Assembly (NCBI GenBank): GCA_019637295.1
Contig: JAHBVX010000008.1
Span: 309,678 to 373,677 of the forward strand
Reading direction: 5' to 3'
DNA length: 64,000 nucleotides
Origin: Polyangiaceae bacterium
GTDB lineage: Bacteria; Myxococcota_A; Polyangia; Polyangiales; Polyangiaceae
This document shows, in pieces, positions 8,763 to 17,275 of the stretch; positions within the stretch are counted from its first letter, which is position 1, and every line of letters begins with the position of its first letter. The notes under the pieces are model-generated. The model searched no databases. It had not been told where the DNA came from and saw nothing but the letters and a program-made list of their open reading frames with translations. The position numbers were made by a program, and so were the translations under genes.

Positions 8763-9959
8763 TCAGCTTCGCTGCATGGACTCGAGCGGCACGCTCTCGG
8801 TCACGTCCAGGCCATAGCCGTGGATTCCAGCGATCTTGCGGGGGTTGTTGGTCAGCAGACGGATGCGCCGGAGCCCGAGCTCGCGCAGCACCTGCGCGCC
8901 CAGGCCGTACTCGCGGAGCGTACCGCCGTGGGCGCGCTGTTCGGGCGGTGCGGTCGCGACGGGAGAGCTCTTGGCGCGCTCTTCCATGGCTTCGAGCTCC
9001 AGCTTCAGGTCGCCCCGCGGAGGCAGGTACACCACCACGCCGTGCCCCGCGCTCTCGATGCGGGCTATGGCCTCCTGCAGGTTGCGGCCGCCCTCGCTCA
9101 CGGTGGAGCTGAAGGTGTCCCCCATGGTCGAACCCGAGTGCATGCGGCACAGCGTGGGCTCGCCGCTGCTGACGTCGCCCCGTACCAACGCCAGGATCTG
9201 TCGCTCGTCCACCGTGGAGCGATACACCACGCTACGCCACGGGGTGCCCGTCTGGTCCAAGACGATGCTCGCCTCGTACACACGCTCGACCAGCTGCTCG
9301 GTCTGCAGGCGATAGCGGATCAAGTCCGCGATCGTCACGATGGTCAGCTCGTGCTCGCGGGCGAATGTCTCGAGGTCCGGCATGCGCGCCATGGTGCCGT
9401 CGTCGTTCATGATCTCGCAGATCACGCCGGCCGACGCGAGCCCGGCCAAACGCGCCAGATCCACCGACCCTTCCGTCTGCCCGGCGCGAACTAGCGCTCC
9501 GCCCGGGCGAGCCTTGAGCGGGAAGACATGGCCGGGGGTGACGAGGTCTCGCGGGGAGGCGTTCTTGGCGATGGCGACCTGGATCGTGTGGGCGCGATCC
9601 GCCGCGCTGATCCCCGTGGTCACACCCTCGCGAGCCTCGATGCTGACGGTGAACGCCGTGCCCAACGGCGGCCCCGAGCGGCCCGGGGACTGCATCATGG
9701 GCAGCTCGAGGCGCTCCACCTGGCTCTCGGTCAGGGTCAGACAGATCAGTCCGCGGCCGAACTTGGCCATGAAGTTGATCGCCTCCGGCGTGATGCGCTC
9801 GGCCGCCATGGTGAGATCCCCCTCGTTCTCGCGATCCTCGTCGTCGACCAGGATCACCATCTTGCCGGCGCGGATCTCGTCGATGGCCTTGCGCATGCGC
9901 GCCAGCGGCTCGGGCTCGATGTCGAGGGGACGCGGAGGAACGCTGTCGACGCTAGTCAC
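8763..9959 (-). CDS. ribB: 3,4-dihydroxy-2-butanone-4-phosphate synthase with degenerate GTP cyclohydrolase II half (RibBX type)
   Basis: A 398-residue two-domain protein of riboflavin synthesis. Residues about 20-220 are an intact Rib[16 protein letters not shown] and [16 protein letters not shown] carry the expected acidic and substrate residues, making dihydroxybutanone phosphate from ribulose 5-phosphate. The C-terminal half has the RibA fold ([26 protein letters not shown]) but the zinc site that should read HSECLTGD and RCDCG is HSGSTMGD and VSEGG, and the RGIGL motif is changed to RGDLK. It should not hydrolyse GTP. This fits the RibBX variants described from Proteobacteria. It starts with GTG overlapping the ribE stop (GTGA). 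Confidence 0.9.
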   Translation of the reverse strand: MTSVDSVPPRPLDIEPEPLARMRKAIDEIRAGKMVILVDDEDRENEGDLTMAAERITPEAINFMAKFGRGLICLTLTESQVERLELPMMQSPGRSGPPLGTAFTVSIEAREGVTTGISAADRAHTIQVAIAKNASPRDLVTPGHVFPLKARPGGALVRAGQTEGSVDLARLAGLASAGVICEIMNDDGTMARMPDLETFAREHELTIVTIADLIRYRLQTEQLVERVYEASIVLDQTGTPWRSVVYRSTVDERQILALVRGDVSSGEPTLCRMHSGSTMGDTFSSTVSEGGRNLQEAIARIESAGHGVVVYLPPRGDLKLELEAMEERAKSSPVATAPPEQRAHGGTLREYGLGAQVLRELGLRRIRLLTNNPRKIAGIHGYGLDVTESVPLESMQRS

Positions 9960-10615
9960 TTGGACCCCGTGATGCCGGCATGGGCGAGCGCGCGCACCAG
10001 GCTATCGTCGCTGGTGGGCGCGTCGATCGCGGCGCCGTGCCGCAGGTAGTGCACGACGTAGCGGGCGAGCAGATCGACCTCGAGGTTCAGCTCGCTGCCG
10101 ACGCGAAGCTCGGAGAGATTGGTCACCTGACGCGTGTGTGGAATCAGCATCAGCTCGATCTCGCCGCGCTCGGCGGCGTTGATGGTGAGGCTCACTCCGT
10201 CGAGCGTCACCGAGCCCTTCGCCGCCAAGAACGGGAACAAGTCGGGTGGCGGGGCGACGCATACGCGCCAGGCCTCGCCGAGCACCTCGACGCGAGTGAC
10301 CCGGGCGATGCCGTCCACGTGACCGCTGACCAGGTGACCCCCGAGGCGGTCTCCTGCGCGCAGCGAGCGCTCCAAGTTGACGCGCCCGCCCAGGGCTACC
10401 CTGCCCAGCGTCGTCTTCGCTACGGTCTCCAAGGAAACGTCCGCGGCGAATCCACGCTCGTCGTGGTCGACGACCGTGAGGCACACGCCGGACACCGCGA
10501 TGGATTCCCCCAGCGCCAAGCTGCCCAGCTCGGCGTCGACCCGCACCCGAAATCCCGGTCCGCGTCGCTCCCGACTCCGAACCGTGCCGCAGCTCTCGAT
10601 GAGTCCGGTGAACAT
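9956..10615 (-). CDS. ribE: Riboflavin synthase, alpha subunit
   Basis: A 219-residue two-lobed lumazine-binding protein that dismutates two 6,7-dimethyl-8-ribityllumazine to riboflavin. The canonical N-terminus MFTGLIE is present and fixes the ATG at 10615; a GTG at 10624 that overlaps the upstream stop as GTGA is possible and would add three residues. Internal repeats GVCLTVVD and GVSLTINA, and [10 protein letters not shown], are the two substrate-binding lobes. It sits between a CBS-domain gene and ribB in a tight operon; lumazine synthase (ribH) is not in this window. Confidence 0.93.
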   Translation of the reverse strand: MFTGLIESCGTVRSRERRGPGFRVRVDAELGSLALGESIAVSGVCLTVVDHDERGFAADVSLETVAKTTLGRVALGGRVNLERSLRAGDRLGGHLVSGHVDGIARVTRVEVLGEAWRVCVAPPPDLFPFLAAKGSVTLDGVSLTINAAERGEIELMLIPHTRQVTNLSELRVGSELNLEVDLLARYVVHYLRHGAAIDAPTSDDSLVRALAHAGITGSK

Positions 10616-10620
10616 CACCG

Positions 10621-11091
10621 TCACGCGCGGATCTGGTCACGCAGCGCGCGTACCAAGTCCAGCGCACTGACGATTCCGCACAGTGAGTCGCTGCGCGTCA
10701 CGACGAGGCGATGAACACGACCGCGCACCATCAGGTCCGCGACGTCGAGCACGTCCGTGTCGTCGGGCACGCTGAACACGATCGGTGTCATGACGTCGCG
10801 CACGACCTGGCCGCTCGTCGTCTCCACGTGCATGGTGAGTAGCTCTGCCTTGGACAAGGGGCGCTTGAGCGAGCTGACGAAGAAGTCACTTCGGTCATCG
10901 TTGCGCACCTCGAGTCCCTCCTCGGTGCGCAGCAGATCCGTCGTGGAGACGACGCCTACCAGCTTGTTCTTGTCATCGACCACCGGCGCGCCGGAAATGC
11001 CGTGCTCGAGCAGGAACGTCTTCAGCTCCTCCAAGCTCCAGTCCGCACCAACCGTGCGAACCTCGCGCGTCATGATTTCGCTTACCAACAT
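10621..11091 (-). CDS. CBS-pair domain protein
   Basis: A 156-residue protein made of two CBS motifs in tandem, residues about 1-60 (MLVSEIMTREVRTVGAD, then GISGAPVVDD) and 90-150 (VRDVMTPIVFSVPDDTDV, then VHRLVVT). CBS pairs bind adenosine nucleotides or related ligands and often sense energy state. The ATG at 11091 has GGAG upstream on the minus strand. Its stop overlaps or abuts the riboflavin synthase start, so it is first in the operon with ribE and ribB; a regulatory link to flavin synthesis is possible but unproven. Confidence 0.88.
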   Translation of the reverse strand: MLVSEIMTREVRTVGADWSLEELKTFLLEHGISGAPVVDDKNKLVGVVSTTDLLRTEEGLEVRNDDRSDFFVSSLKRPLSKAELLTMHVETTSGQVVRDVMTPIVFSVPDDTDVLDVADLMVRGRVHRLVVTRSDSLCGIVSALDLVRALRDQIRA

Positions 11092-11167
11092 GGGGACTCC
11101 GTAAGGGGGAGCGCGGGTGTAGCAGGGGTCGTCCCCGCGGTCACCTGCGGGGGAGCGGGAGTGGTGC

Positions 11168-11203
11168 TTGACGGGACCGAGAAAGTGAATATAGTTCACT
11201 TCC
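11168..11203 (+). promoter_or_regulatory. Sigma-70 promoter with embedded TetR operator
   Basis: A -35 TTGACG at 11168-11173, a 16-nt spacer, and a -10 TATAGT at 11190-11195. The -10 lies inside a perfect inverted repeat, AAGTGAA (11183-11189) and TTCACTT (11195-11201). The GTG start of the TetR gene follows at 11204. The predicted transcript start is within a base or two of that codon, so the mRNA would be leaderless and a repressor dimer on the palindrome would block the promoter directly. Confidence 0.7.
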
Positions 11204-11941
11204 GTGATTGCGGTTCACCAACGCCGAGAGCAGCGCCACAGCGAGCGGGCCGAGCAGATCGCCGCCCGGGCCCTCGAAATAGTGGCTGAAGAGGGCATCG
11301 ACGCGCTGACCCTCGGCCGCCTGGCCCGAGACCTCCACGTCGTTCCGGCCGCGCTCTATCGCTACTTTCCAAGCAAAGACGCGCTCGTGGCGGACCTGCA
11401 GCGGCGCACCCTCGCTCAGGTGCACGCCCGCTTCGCCGAGGTGCTCGGGGCCCTGGGCGCCGGTGACCCCCTCGCGCGGCTGTGGGCCTGCGGCCAGCTG
11501 TACTTGGAGCTGCCGCAGACGAACCCCCAAGGCTTCCGGCTCATCGCGCAGTTGCTCGCGGATCCGCGCCCGCTGGTGCCCGCGGAGGAAGCGTCGGTCA
11601 CGGCTGAAGCGGTGGCCGCGTTCCTGGGTGAGGTTGGGCAGCTGATCCTGCAGGCCTCCGCCGCTGGGAAGCTCGCCCCCGGCTCGACCTCGGACCGCGC
11701 GCTCTCGCTCTGGGCGCTGCTCCAAGGCGTCGCGCAGCTCGGCAAGCTGTCGCGCTTCGACGAGCGCCGCTTCGACCCGCAGCGGCTCGGCAGCAGCGCG
11801 CTCGGGGACCTGCTCCTCGGCTGGGGCGCGCCGCCCAAGGCCGTGGCCGAGCTGCGCGCGAGTGCAGCGTCCGACGCTGCGCCGCCCAAGACCAGCTCTG
11901 CCAAGCGTGCATCGAACAAGAAGAGAAAGGTAGCGCCATGA
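11204..11941 (+). CDS. TetR-family transcriptional repressor
   Basis: A 245-residue regulator with an N-terminal TetR helix-turn-helix (about residues 17-63; LARDLHVVPAALYRYF is the recognition region) and a helical C-terminal ligand domain. The last 30 residues are Lys/Ala/Ser-rich and probably disordered. GTG at 11204 is preferred because it gives the usual 15-20 residues before the first helix and directly follows a palindromic operator. The stop overlaps the start of the downstream hydroxylase gene as ATGA, so the regulator and enzyme are co-translated. The ligand may be a lipid or fatty acid judged by the neighbour, which is inference. Confidence 0.88.
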   Translation: MIAVHQRREQRHSERAEQIAARALEIVAEEGIDALTLGRLARDLHVVPAALYRYFPSKDALVADLQRRTLAQVHARFAEVLGALGAGDPLARLWACGQLYLELPQTNPQGFRLIAQLLADPRPLVPAEEASVTAEAVAAFLGEVGQLILQASAAGKLAPGSTSDRALSLWALLQGVAQLGKLSRFDERRFDPQRLGSSALGDLLLGWGAPPKAVAELRASAASDAAPPKTSSAKRASNKKRKVAP

Positions 11942-12546
11942 GTATCGTGTCCATCGGTCTGGGAGCCCTCGGCTGGAGCCTCGCGGAGTACTCGCTGCAT
12001 CGGTTCCTCGGGCACGCGCCGCGGCCTACCCGTGGCACCAAGAAGCGGCCCGGTCTGTTCGACGGCGACTTCGGCTCCGAGCACCAGGCGCACCACACCG
12101 ACACCCGCTACTTCACACCGAACGCGCGCAAGGCGAAGACCGCCGCGGTGGTGCTGCCGGTCGTGGCCGCGGGTGGCTCGCTGCTGGTTGGTCCGGCGCG
12201 GGCCATCGGCTTCGTGCTCGGCATGGGGAGCGCGTACGCCGCCTACGAGATCCTGCATCGTCGCATTCACACCCACGCGCCCACGGGCCCGTACTCGCGC
12301 TGGGCTCGACGACATCACCTGTATCACCACTTCGGCACGCCTCAGCTCAATCACGGCGTCACCTCGCCGCTGTGGGATCTGGTGTTCGGCACCTATCGAG
12401 CGCCGGTCTCGCAGCTGCGCGTCCCGCGGCGGCACGCGCCGGACTGGCTGTTCGACGAGCAGGGCGAGGTCGCCTCGCAGTATGCCGCCGACTACGTGGT
12501 CCCCTCCCGCAAGCCAGCGCCGGCGGGCGCGGAGCTCGCGGGCTAG
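11938..12546 (+). CDS. Fatty acid hydroxylase / sterol desaturase family membrane diiron enzyme
   Basis: A 202-residue integral membrane protein with the histidine clusters of the fatty acid hydroxylase superfamily: HRFLGH near residue 21, HQAHH near 50, HRRIHTH near 106 and HHLYHH near 121. These bind two irons for O2-dependent hydroxylation or desaturation. Hydrophobic segments flank them (VVLPVVAAGGSLLVG). It is shorter than typical sterol desaturases, closer to carotenoid or fatty acid hydroxylases. It overlaps the tetR stop by 4 nt, so it is probably the repressor's main target. The natural lipid substrate cannot be read from sequence. Confidence 0.82.
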   Translation: MSIVSIGLGALGWSLAEYSLHRFLGHAPRPTRGTKKRPGLFDGDFGSEHQAHHTDTRYFTPNARKAKTAAVVLPVVAAGGSLLVGPARAIGFVLGMGSAYAAYEILHRRIHTHAPTGPYSRWARRHHLYHHFGTPQLNHGVTSPLWDLVFGTYRAPVSQLRVPRRHAPDWLFDEQGEVASQYAADYVVPSRKPAPAGAELAG

Positions 12547-12583
12547 GCGCTCGACGCTTGCGGCGCGTACGGGAGATCTGACC

Positions 12584-12853
12584 ATGAAGCACACCCAGAG
12601 ATGTCCGAAGTGTGAATGCTCCAGTCTGCTGTTCCTGCGCGAGATCGCCGACGCTACTGCCGCGTTCGGCGCCGGCGTCGGGGCCTGGATGCTCGCGCGC
12701 CTGCCGGACGGCACGACGCGGGGTCATGTGCAGGCGTTGATTTGTCGTGGTTGCGGCTTCACGGAGCTGTACGTCTACGACCCCGACTCGATTCCCGTCG
12801 ATGGCACCGTCGTCACGCGCGTCGCGTCGCCGCAGACGTCGCCCTTTCGGTGA
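12584..12853 (+). CDS. Small zinc-ribbon protein, copy 1
   Basis: An 89-residue protein with CPKCEC near the N-terminus and CRGCGFTELY in the middle, giving two CxxC knuckles of a zinc ribbon. No further domain. It is paralogous to the next gene, sharing CR.CGFTELY and IPVDG. The ATG at 12584 starts 7 residues before the first CxxC, which suits the fold. It lies 37 bp downstream of the hydroxylase, on the same strand, and could be in its operon. Function unknown; such proteins are often nucleic-acid or protein adaptors. Confidence 0.6.
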   Translation: MKHTQRCPKCECSSLLFLREIADATAAFGAGVGAWMLARLPDGTTRGHVQALICRGCGFTELYVYDPDSIPVDGTVVTRVASPQTSPFR

Positions 12854-13170
12854 GCGCGATGCGGGAGCCTGCTGCGCCGTGTCCCAAGTGCCACTGCGTG
12901 GAGTCGCTCGTCGTTCGCCACCTGGCCGACCTGGGTCACATCGACGGTGCGCCGCGCTTCGTGAACGTGCGGGAGATCGCGCTGGTCGACCACCCGGCCC
13001 CAATACCCAACCTGACGCCGCCGGTCATCAGCGTAGGAAGGCTCAGCGCCACGGTCTGCCGAGCCTGTGGCTTCACCGAGCTGTACACCCGAGGCGCCGA
13101 GATGATCCCCGTGGACGGCGACCGCGTGGTGCTGCTCGAGTCGCAGCCCGCGCCTGCTCCCTATCGCTGA
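12850..13170 (+). CDS. Small zinc-ribbon protein, copy 2
   Basis: A 106-residue paralogue of the preceding gene with CPKCHC near the start and CRACGFTELY later. The region between the CxxC pairs is longer and richer in Pro and Val than in copy 1. A GTG at 12850 overlaps the previous stop as GTGA and is chosen for that coupling; an ATG at 12859 would drop three residues. Together the two genes look like a tandem duplication. The 3' end overlaps the convergent kinase gene by 10 bp. No function can be assigned. Confidence 0.6.
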   Translation: MSAMREPAAPCPKCHCVESLVVRHLADLGHIDGAPRFVNVREIALVDHPAPIPNLTPPVISVGRLSATVCRACGFTELYTRGAEMIPVDGDRVVLLESQPAPAPYR

Positions 13171-14588
13171 CGGTCGGCGAGCGCGCCGAAGAGCTGCTCG
13201 AAGGACTCCCGCTCGGCGCGCGAGAAGCGAGCGAAGTCCCCCGCGGGATACTCGCTCACCGAGCAGGCGCCGAGCTCGAGACAGAACTCCAAGACCGCGC
13301 CCTGCCCGCGCTCGTGCGTCGGCTCGACGCGTGGGATCAAACCCCGGAGCGCAGCGAGCAGGGCCGGCGCCGGTCGCTGCTGCACGAGGCGGTCGGCGAA
13401 GGCTCGCGCCTGGTCGAGGTCCACGACCTCGCGGCCATGGAGCTCGTTTGCGAGCTGCACTTGGCGGCCCAAGAACGCGTCGAGGGCGCGACGCTCAGCG
13501 GCTGAGGCTTGCCCATCCCCGCACAGCATCTCGAACACGGGGATTAGCTCGAGCAGGTACAGCTCGGGAGCTGAGATGCCCAATGACCCGAGCGTGGCCG
13601 CGGCATCGCGGCGAGAGACAGCCATCGGGCTCGGGCGCAATGCGCGAGCGGGCCGCACCTGCGTCGGCTCCTCGTCCTCGCTCGGCGGGGGGAGGCGGCA
13701 GCCAGCGACCAGGGCGCGTAGCCGCGCGCGACCTTCCGCGTTGCCCGCCGTCGTGGCTCGCTGAAGCGCGAGCTGCATGCTGCGGGCGTCTCGCCAGCGC
13801 TCGCGAGGCTCGAACGCGAGCGCGCGATCGATCACCAGCGCGAGCGGCTCCGGAACATCCGGCGCGACGTCGCGGATGCGGCGCGCGGGTCGAGTTGCCG
13901 CGGCGTCGAGCAGCTCGTGCAGCTCACGCTCCGGGTGGACGTGCTCTCCGGTCGCGAGCCGAAACAACGTCGCGCCTGCGGACCAGACGTCGGCGCGCGC
14001 GTCGATCTTGCGGCCCTTCGCCTGCTCCGGCGACATGTAGGCCGCGGTGCCGAGCACGCTGCCGGCCGCCGTGGACTCGTCCTCGTGCAGGCGAGCGTCC
14101 AGCCGCGCGATGCCGAAATCCAGCACCTTGAGCTGTCCGCTGCCAGAGATGAACAGGTTGGTGGGCTTGACGTCGCGGTGAATCACGCCGCGGTCGTGCG
14201 CGGCGGCGAGCACGTCGAGCAGCTGGTCGGCGACGTCCAACAGCTCGGGGATACCCAGGCGACCGGAGGCCAGACGCCGCAACTCGTTCGTGTTCGCGCC
14301 GTCCAGCAACTCCATCACCAGGAAGGCGTTGCCGTCGTCGTCCTCGTCGTCGTCGTGCACCATGACGACTCCCGGGTGACCGACGATGTTTGCGGCGTAG
14401 CCCTCCCGCAGGAACCGGCGCCGCAGGTCCGGGTTCGCAGCTCGACTGGGCATCAGCATCTTGATCGCGACCCGTCTGCCGCTCCGGTGGGTGGCGCCAA
14501 ACACCCACGCCGTCGCGCCCTCACCCAGGAAGCGATCCAGACGCCACCTGTCGCGAAGCCACGTCCCCAGCCGCTGCTTGGCCGTCAC
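13161..14588 (-). CDS. Cytosolic Ser/Thr protein kinase with TerB-like C-terminal region
   Basis: A 475-residue kinase. The catalytic domain is about residues 13-275, with GEGATAWVFGA, VAIKMLM, HRDVKPTN, LDFGIARL and GTAAYMSPEQ, so all key residues are present. A linker rich in Pro and Glu follows to about 340; the last 130 residues are helical with IPVFEMLCGDGQASAAE, which recalls the TerB/DjlA acidic helical fold. There is no transmembrane segment. The GTG at 14588 is chosen because the kinase glycine loop follows 20 residues later; no ATG is available. It is 19 bp downstream of an ADP-ribosylglycohydrolase and very likely in one operon. Confidence 0.85.
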   Translation of the reverse strand: MTAKQRLGTWLRDRWRLDRFLGEGATAWVFGATHRSGRRVAIKMLMPSRAANPDLRRRFLREGYAANIVGHPGVVMVHDDDEDDDGNAFLVMELLDGANTNELRRLASGRLGIPELLDVADQLLDVLAAAHDRGVIHRDVKPTNLFISGSGQLKVLDFGIARLDARLHEDESTAAGSVLGTAAYMSPEQAKGRKIDARADVWSAGATLFRLATGEHVHPERELHELLDAAATRPARRIRDVAPDVPEPLALVIDRALAFEPRERWRDARSMQLALQRATTAGNAEGRARLRALVAGCRLPPPSEDEEPTQVRPARALRPSPMAVSRRDAAATLGSLGISAPELYLLELIPVFEMLCGDGQASAAERRALDAFLGRQVQLANELHGREVVDLDQARAFADRLVQQRPAPALLAALRGLIPRVEPTHERGQGAVLEFCLELGACSVSEYPAGDFARFSRAERESFEQLFGALADRQR

Positions 14589-14607
14589 CCGGGCAGCATA
14601 CGCCAGT

Positions 14608-15540
14608 CTAGCTCCGGCGAACGAGCGCGCCGAGCAGGGGTCGGACCAACTCCATCCCGCGCAGCTGCGTGAGCCAGCGATCCGGCAGAGCGCGGGCTCC
14701 ATGGCGAACGCCGGCGATGCCGCCGGCGACGCAGGCGGTGGTGTCGGTGTCGTGCCCGAGCGCGACGGCCGCTCGCAGCACCGCCTCGACGCTAGAGTGA
14801 GTGGCGAGCACGCTCCGCGCAGAGCGCAAGCAGTCCACGACGTAGCCCGTGCCTCGGCCCGGGGTGGGATCATCCGGTCGGATGTGCTCCTCCAGCTCCG
14901 CGGCGTGCGCGGCGTACGCGGTACTGCTGTAGATCTCTCGCAGGGCTGCGGCGGCCTCCTCGAACGCGCGCTGCGCCCCCGCGAGCTCGCGGCGTGCCCA
15001 CAGGCAGTACAGCGCACAGCACGCCTCGGAGCGCGGGTGGGGGTGGGTCACCCGAGACTGCAGGTGCGCGTCGATCACGAGAGCCTCGTCCGTGCCACGG
15101 TGCCAGAGCGCCAGCGGGAGCGCCCGCATCAGCGACCCATTGCCGTTGCTGTGCTCGCCGGTCGGGGCCGCCTCGAGAACGGCGGCGCCGCGTCGGATGG
15201 CGCTCAGGGCGGCAGCCGTCTGATTGCCGACGTCGAACACGCGGGAGTCGACCGCCAAATGGCCGTCGAGGTACCAGGCGACCAGCCGCTGTGCGAAGTC
15301 GTCCACGTCCAGTCGCCCGCGCTGCAACAAGGACTCGAGCAGACAGAGCGCCTGCGCGCCGTCGTCGGACCAGGTTCCGGGCGGGACCGTCGGATGGGAG
15401 CGCCGGAAGCCGGCGGGGGGCACCATGTCCACCTCCGCGGGGAGCGCCGTTGGCGGGTGAAACTCGTACGGTACGCCCAGCGCGTCTCCAAGCAACAGCC
15501 CCAACACGCCCCCCTCGAGCCGCTCCGCCAGCGTCAGCAT
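14608..15540 (-). CDS. ADP-ribosylglycohydrolase family protein (DraG-like)
   Basis: A 310-residue all-helical hydrolase that removes ADP-ribose from proteins or small molecules using two metal ions. The metal ligands are visible in GTWSDDGAQAL near residue 56 and in LGHDTDTTACVAGG near residue 263; NGNGSLMRALP is also family-typical. The fold begins within 7 residues of the ATG at 15540 (AERLEGGVLGLLLGDALG), which supports that start even though a strong promoter lies directly against it. It is followed by a Ser/Thr kinase 19 bp downstream, so the operon may join reversible ADP-ribosylation and phosphorylation. The target is unknown. Confidence 0.88.
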   Translation of the reverse strand: MLTLAERLEGGVLGLLLGDALGVPYEFHPPTALPAEVDMVPPAGFRRSHPTVPPGTWSDDGAQALCLLESLLQRGRLDVDDFAQRLVAWYLDGHLAVDSRVFDVGNQTAAALSAIRRGAAVLEAAPTGEHSNGNGSLMRALPLALWHRGTDEALVIDAHLQSRVTHPHPRSEACCALYCLWARRELAGAQRAFEEAAAALREIYSSTAYAAHAAELEEHIRPDDPTPGRGTGYVVDCLRSARSVLATHSSVEAVLRAAVALGHDTDTTACVAGGIAGVRHGARALPDRWLTQLRGMELVRPLLGALVRRS

Positions 15541-15575
15541 GGTGTAAGAATTACACTAACAGGGCTCGGTGTCAA
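15541..15575 (-). promoter_or_regulatory. Sigma-70 promoter with palindromic operator at the start codon
   Basis: On the minus strand a consensus -35 TTGACA occupies 15575-15570. Around a spacing of 14-16 nt the sequence TGTAAT/TAATTC can serve as -10. It lies inside the inverted repeat GTGTAA (15542-15547), GAA, TTACAC (15551-15556), whose edge is 1 nt from the ATG at 15540. The transcript would be leaderless or nearly so. The bound factor is unknown; a NAD- or ADP-ribose-linked repressor would suit the gene. Confidence 0.6.
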
Positions 15576-15640
15576 GGGGGACGGCCGAGCCGCCGGATCT
15601 TCTCTCGGGGCGGCATTTCGGAAAGTGTCATGATGGGTGG

Positions 15641-17212
15641 GTGACGACCCTCCGCCCCGACGTACACCGCGAGCTCTGCGCCGTCGTTGGCAGCGATCAC
15701 GTCGTATGCGATCCCCAGCGTCTACACGAGGCAGAGCGCGCCACGTTCGCGACACGGGGGCGCGTCCACGCCATCCTGCGACCAGGCTCGGCGCATGAGG
15801 TCGCGGCCACCCTGCGTGTGGCGTCCCAGTACGGGACTGCGCTGCACCCCACCAGCGGCGGACGGAACTGGGGCCTCGGCTCACGCGTGCCCCCCGGTGA
15901 CGGAGCCGTGCTGCTCGATCTCGGTCGCCTGCGTCGCATCACCGACTACGACGACGAGCTCGCCTGCGTGACGGTGGAGGCGGGGGTGACCTTTGCGGAG
16001 CTGTATCGCTACTTGACGGAGCGCGAATCGCGCCTGTTCATGAGCACCATCGGCGCGAGTCCCGAGGCGAGCGTGCTGATCAACGCCATCGAGCGCGGCG
16101 ACGGCAGCGGGCCCTACGGCGATCGCTTCGCGCATCTGGCGTCGCTGGAGGTCGCCCTGCCCGGCGGCGAGATCATCCACACCGGGTTTGGCCGCTTTGG
16201 TCCGTCGGCGGTCGCCGCCATCCATCGCTGGGGGGTGGGTCCGACGCTGGACGGCCTCTTCTCTCAGTCGAACCTGGGCGTGGTCACGCGCGGCACCATC
16301 TGGCTGTCGCCCCTGCCCAAGGCGCTGGGCACCGTGCGCTTTCGCTTTCGCGATCCTGCGCGCCTCGCCGCCGTCGTGGACGCCGTGCGCGAGCTCCGGC
16401 TCGAGGGCACGCTGCGCTCGGTGGTCGGCATCTGGAACGACTACCGGGTGCTCTCGGTGGAGGGGCGGTACCCGTGGCAACGAGCCGGGGGTCGCACGCC
16501 GCTTCCGCGCCCCGTCGTGGACGAGCTCGCGCGAGCGTGGGGTGGCGCGCGCTGGTTCGGGCTCGCGGCGGTGTACGCGGCGACGCGCGCCCAGTGCGAC
16601 GCAAATCTGGAGCGCGTGCGCGAGCGGCTAACAGGCGTCGTGGACGAGCTCGACGTGGACGTGCGGACAGGCGAGCCGACCAGCGGCAGTGAGCTATTCC
16701 ACGAGGAGGAGCCGGCCCTGCAGTTCCTGCAAGGCATCCCCCACGAGGGCAGCCTGCGCAGCGTGTACTGGCGGAAGCTAGCCCTCCCGGAGCGCCTGGA
16801 TCCCGACCGCGATGGCTGTGGGGTGCTGTGGGCGTGCCCTACGGTTCCCCTGCGCGGTCGCGACGCGCTCGCGGCGGTGGAGCTATCCGAGCGAACTCTC
16901 ACGGCGCACGGCTTCGAGCCGCTGCTGGCGCTAGTGGCGCAGACCGAGCGCACCGGCTACCTCATCCCGATGATCGTCTACGATCGTGACGTCGCCGGCG
17001 AGGACGAGCGTGCGCTCGCGTGCCACGATCAGCTGCTGGGCGCGTTCGTCCGCCTTGGCTACCTGCCTCACCGCCTCGGGCTTCAGTCCTGGTCGTCGCT
17101 GCCCGCGGCGCAGGATGACTACGACCGCGTCTTGCTGAGGCTGAAGCGCTGCCTCGACCCGGCGGACATCTTGTCGCCGAGTCGCTACGACTTTCGCCAG
17201 GGTGAGGAGTGA
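15641..17212 (+). CDS. FAD-dependent oxidase of the VAO/4-cresol dehydrogenase type
   Basis: A 523-residue flavoprotein of the vanillyl-alcohol-oxidase fold. The FAD-binding half contains PTSGGRNWGLGSR and GAVLLDLGRL; the stretch SVLINAIERGDGSGPYGDRF followed by a GPTLDGLFSQSN motif is close to what I recall of 4-cresol dehydrogenase and vanillyl-alcohol oxidase. These oxidise para-substituted phenols. No cytochrome subunit gene is adjacent, so an oxidase rather than dehydrogenase mode is possible. The GTG at 15641 is chosen because no in-frame ATG fits and the family N-terminus begins here. The next gene, a diiron oxygenase, follows after 63 bp. Confidence 0.8.
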   Translation: MTTLRPDVHRELCAVVGSDHVVCDPQRLHEAERATFATRGRVHAILRPGSAHEVAATLRVASQYGTALHPTSGGRNWGLGSRVPPGDGAVLLDLGRLRRITDYDDELACVTVEAGVTFAELYRYLTERESRLFMSTIGASPEASVLINAIERGDGSGPYGDRFAHLASLEVALPGGEIIHTGFGRFGPSAVAAIHRWGVGPTLDGLFSQSNLGVVTRGTIWLSPLPKALGTVRFRFRDPARLAAVVDAVRELRLEGTLRSVVGIWNDYRVLSVEGRYPWQRAGGRTPLPRPVVDELARAWGGARWFGLAAVYAATRAQCDANLERVRERLTGVVDELDVDVRTGEPTSGSELFHEEEPALQFLQGIPHEGSLRSVYWRKLALPERLDPDRDGCGVLWACPTVPLRGRDALAAVELSERTLTAHGFEPLLALVAQTERTGYLIPMIVYDRDVAGEDERALACHDQLLGAFVRLGYLPHRLGLQSWSSLPAAQDDYDRVLLRLKRCLDPADILSPSRYDFRQGEE

Positions 17213-17275
17213 TGACTCAGCTCGTCAGGGCTCCCGTGCTTTGCGCGCGGCCCGCGGCGTGCGACTCTTGCCAGC

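Noticed and set aside
11416..12714. 432-codon open frame on the minus strand
   Set aside because: Antisense to TetR and the hydroxylase, both of which have clear motifs.
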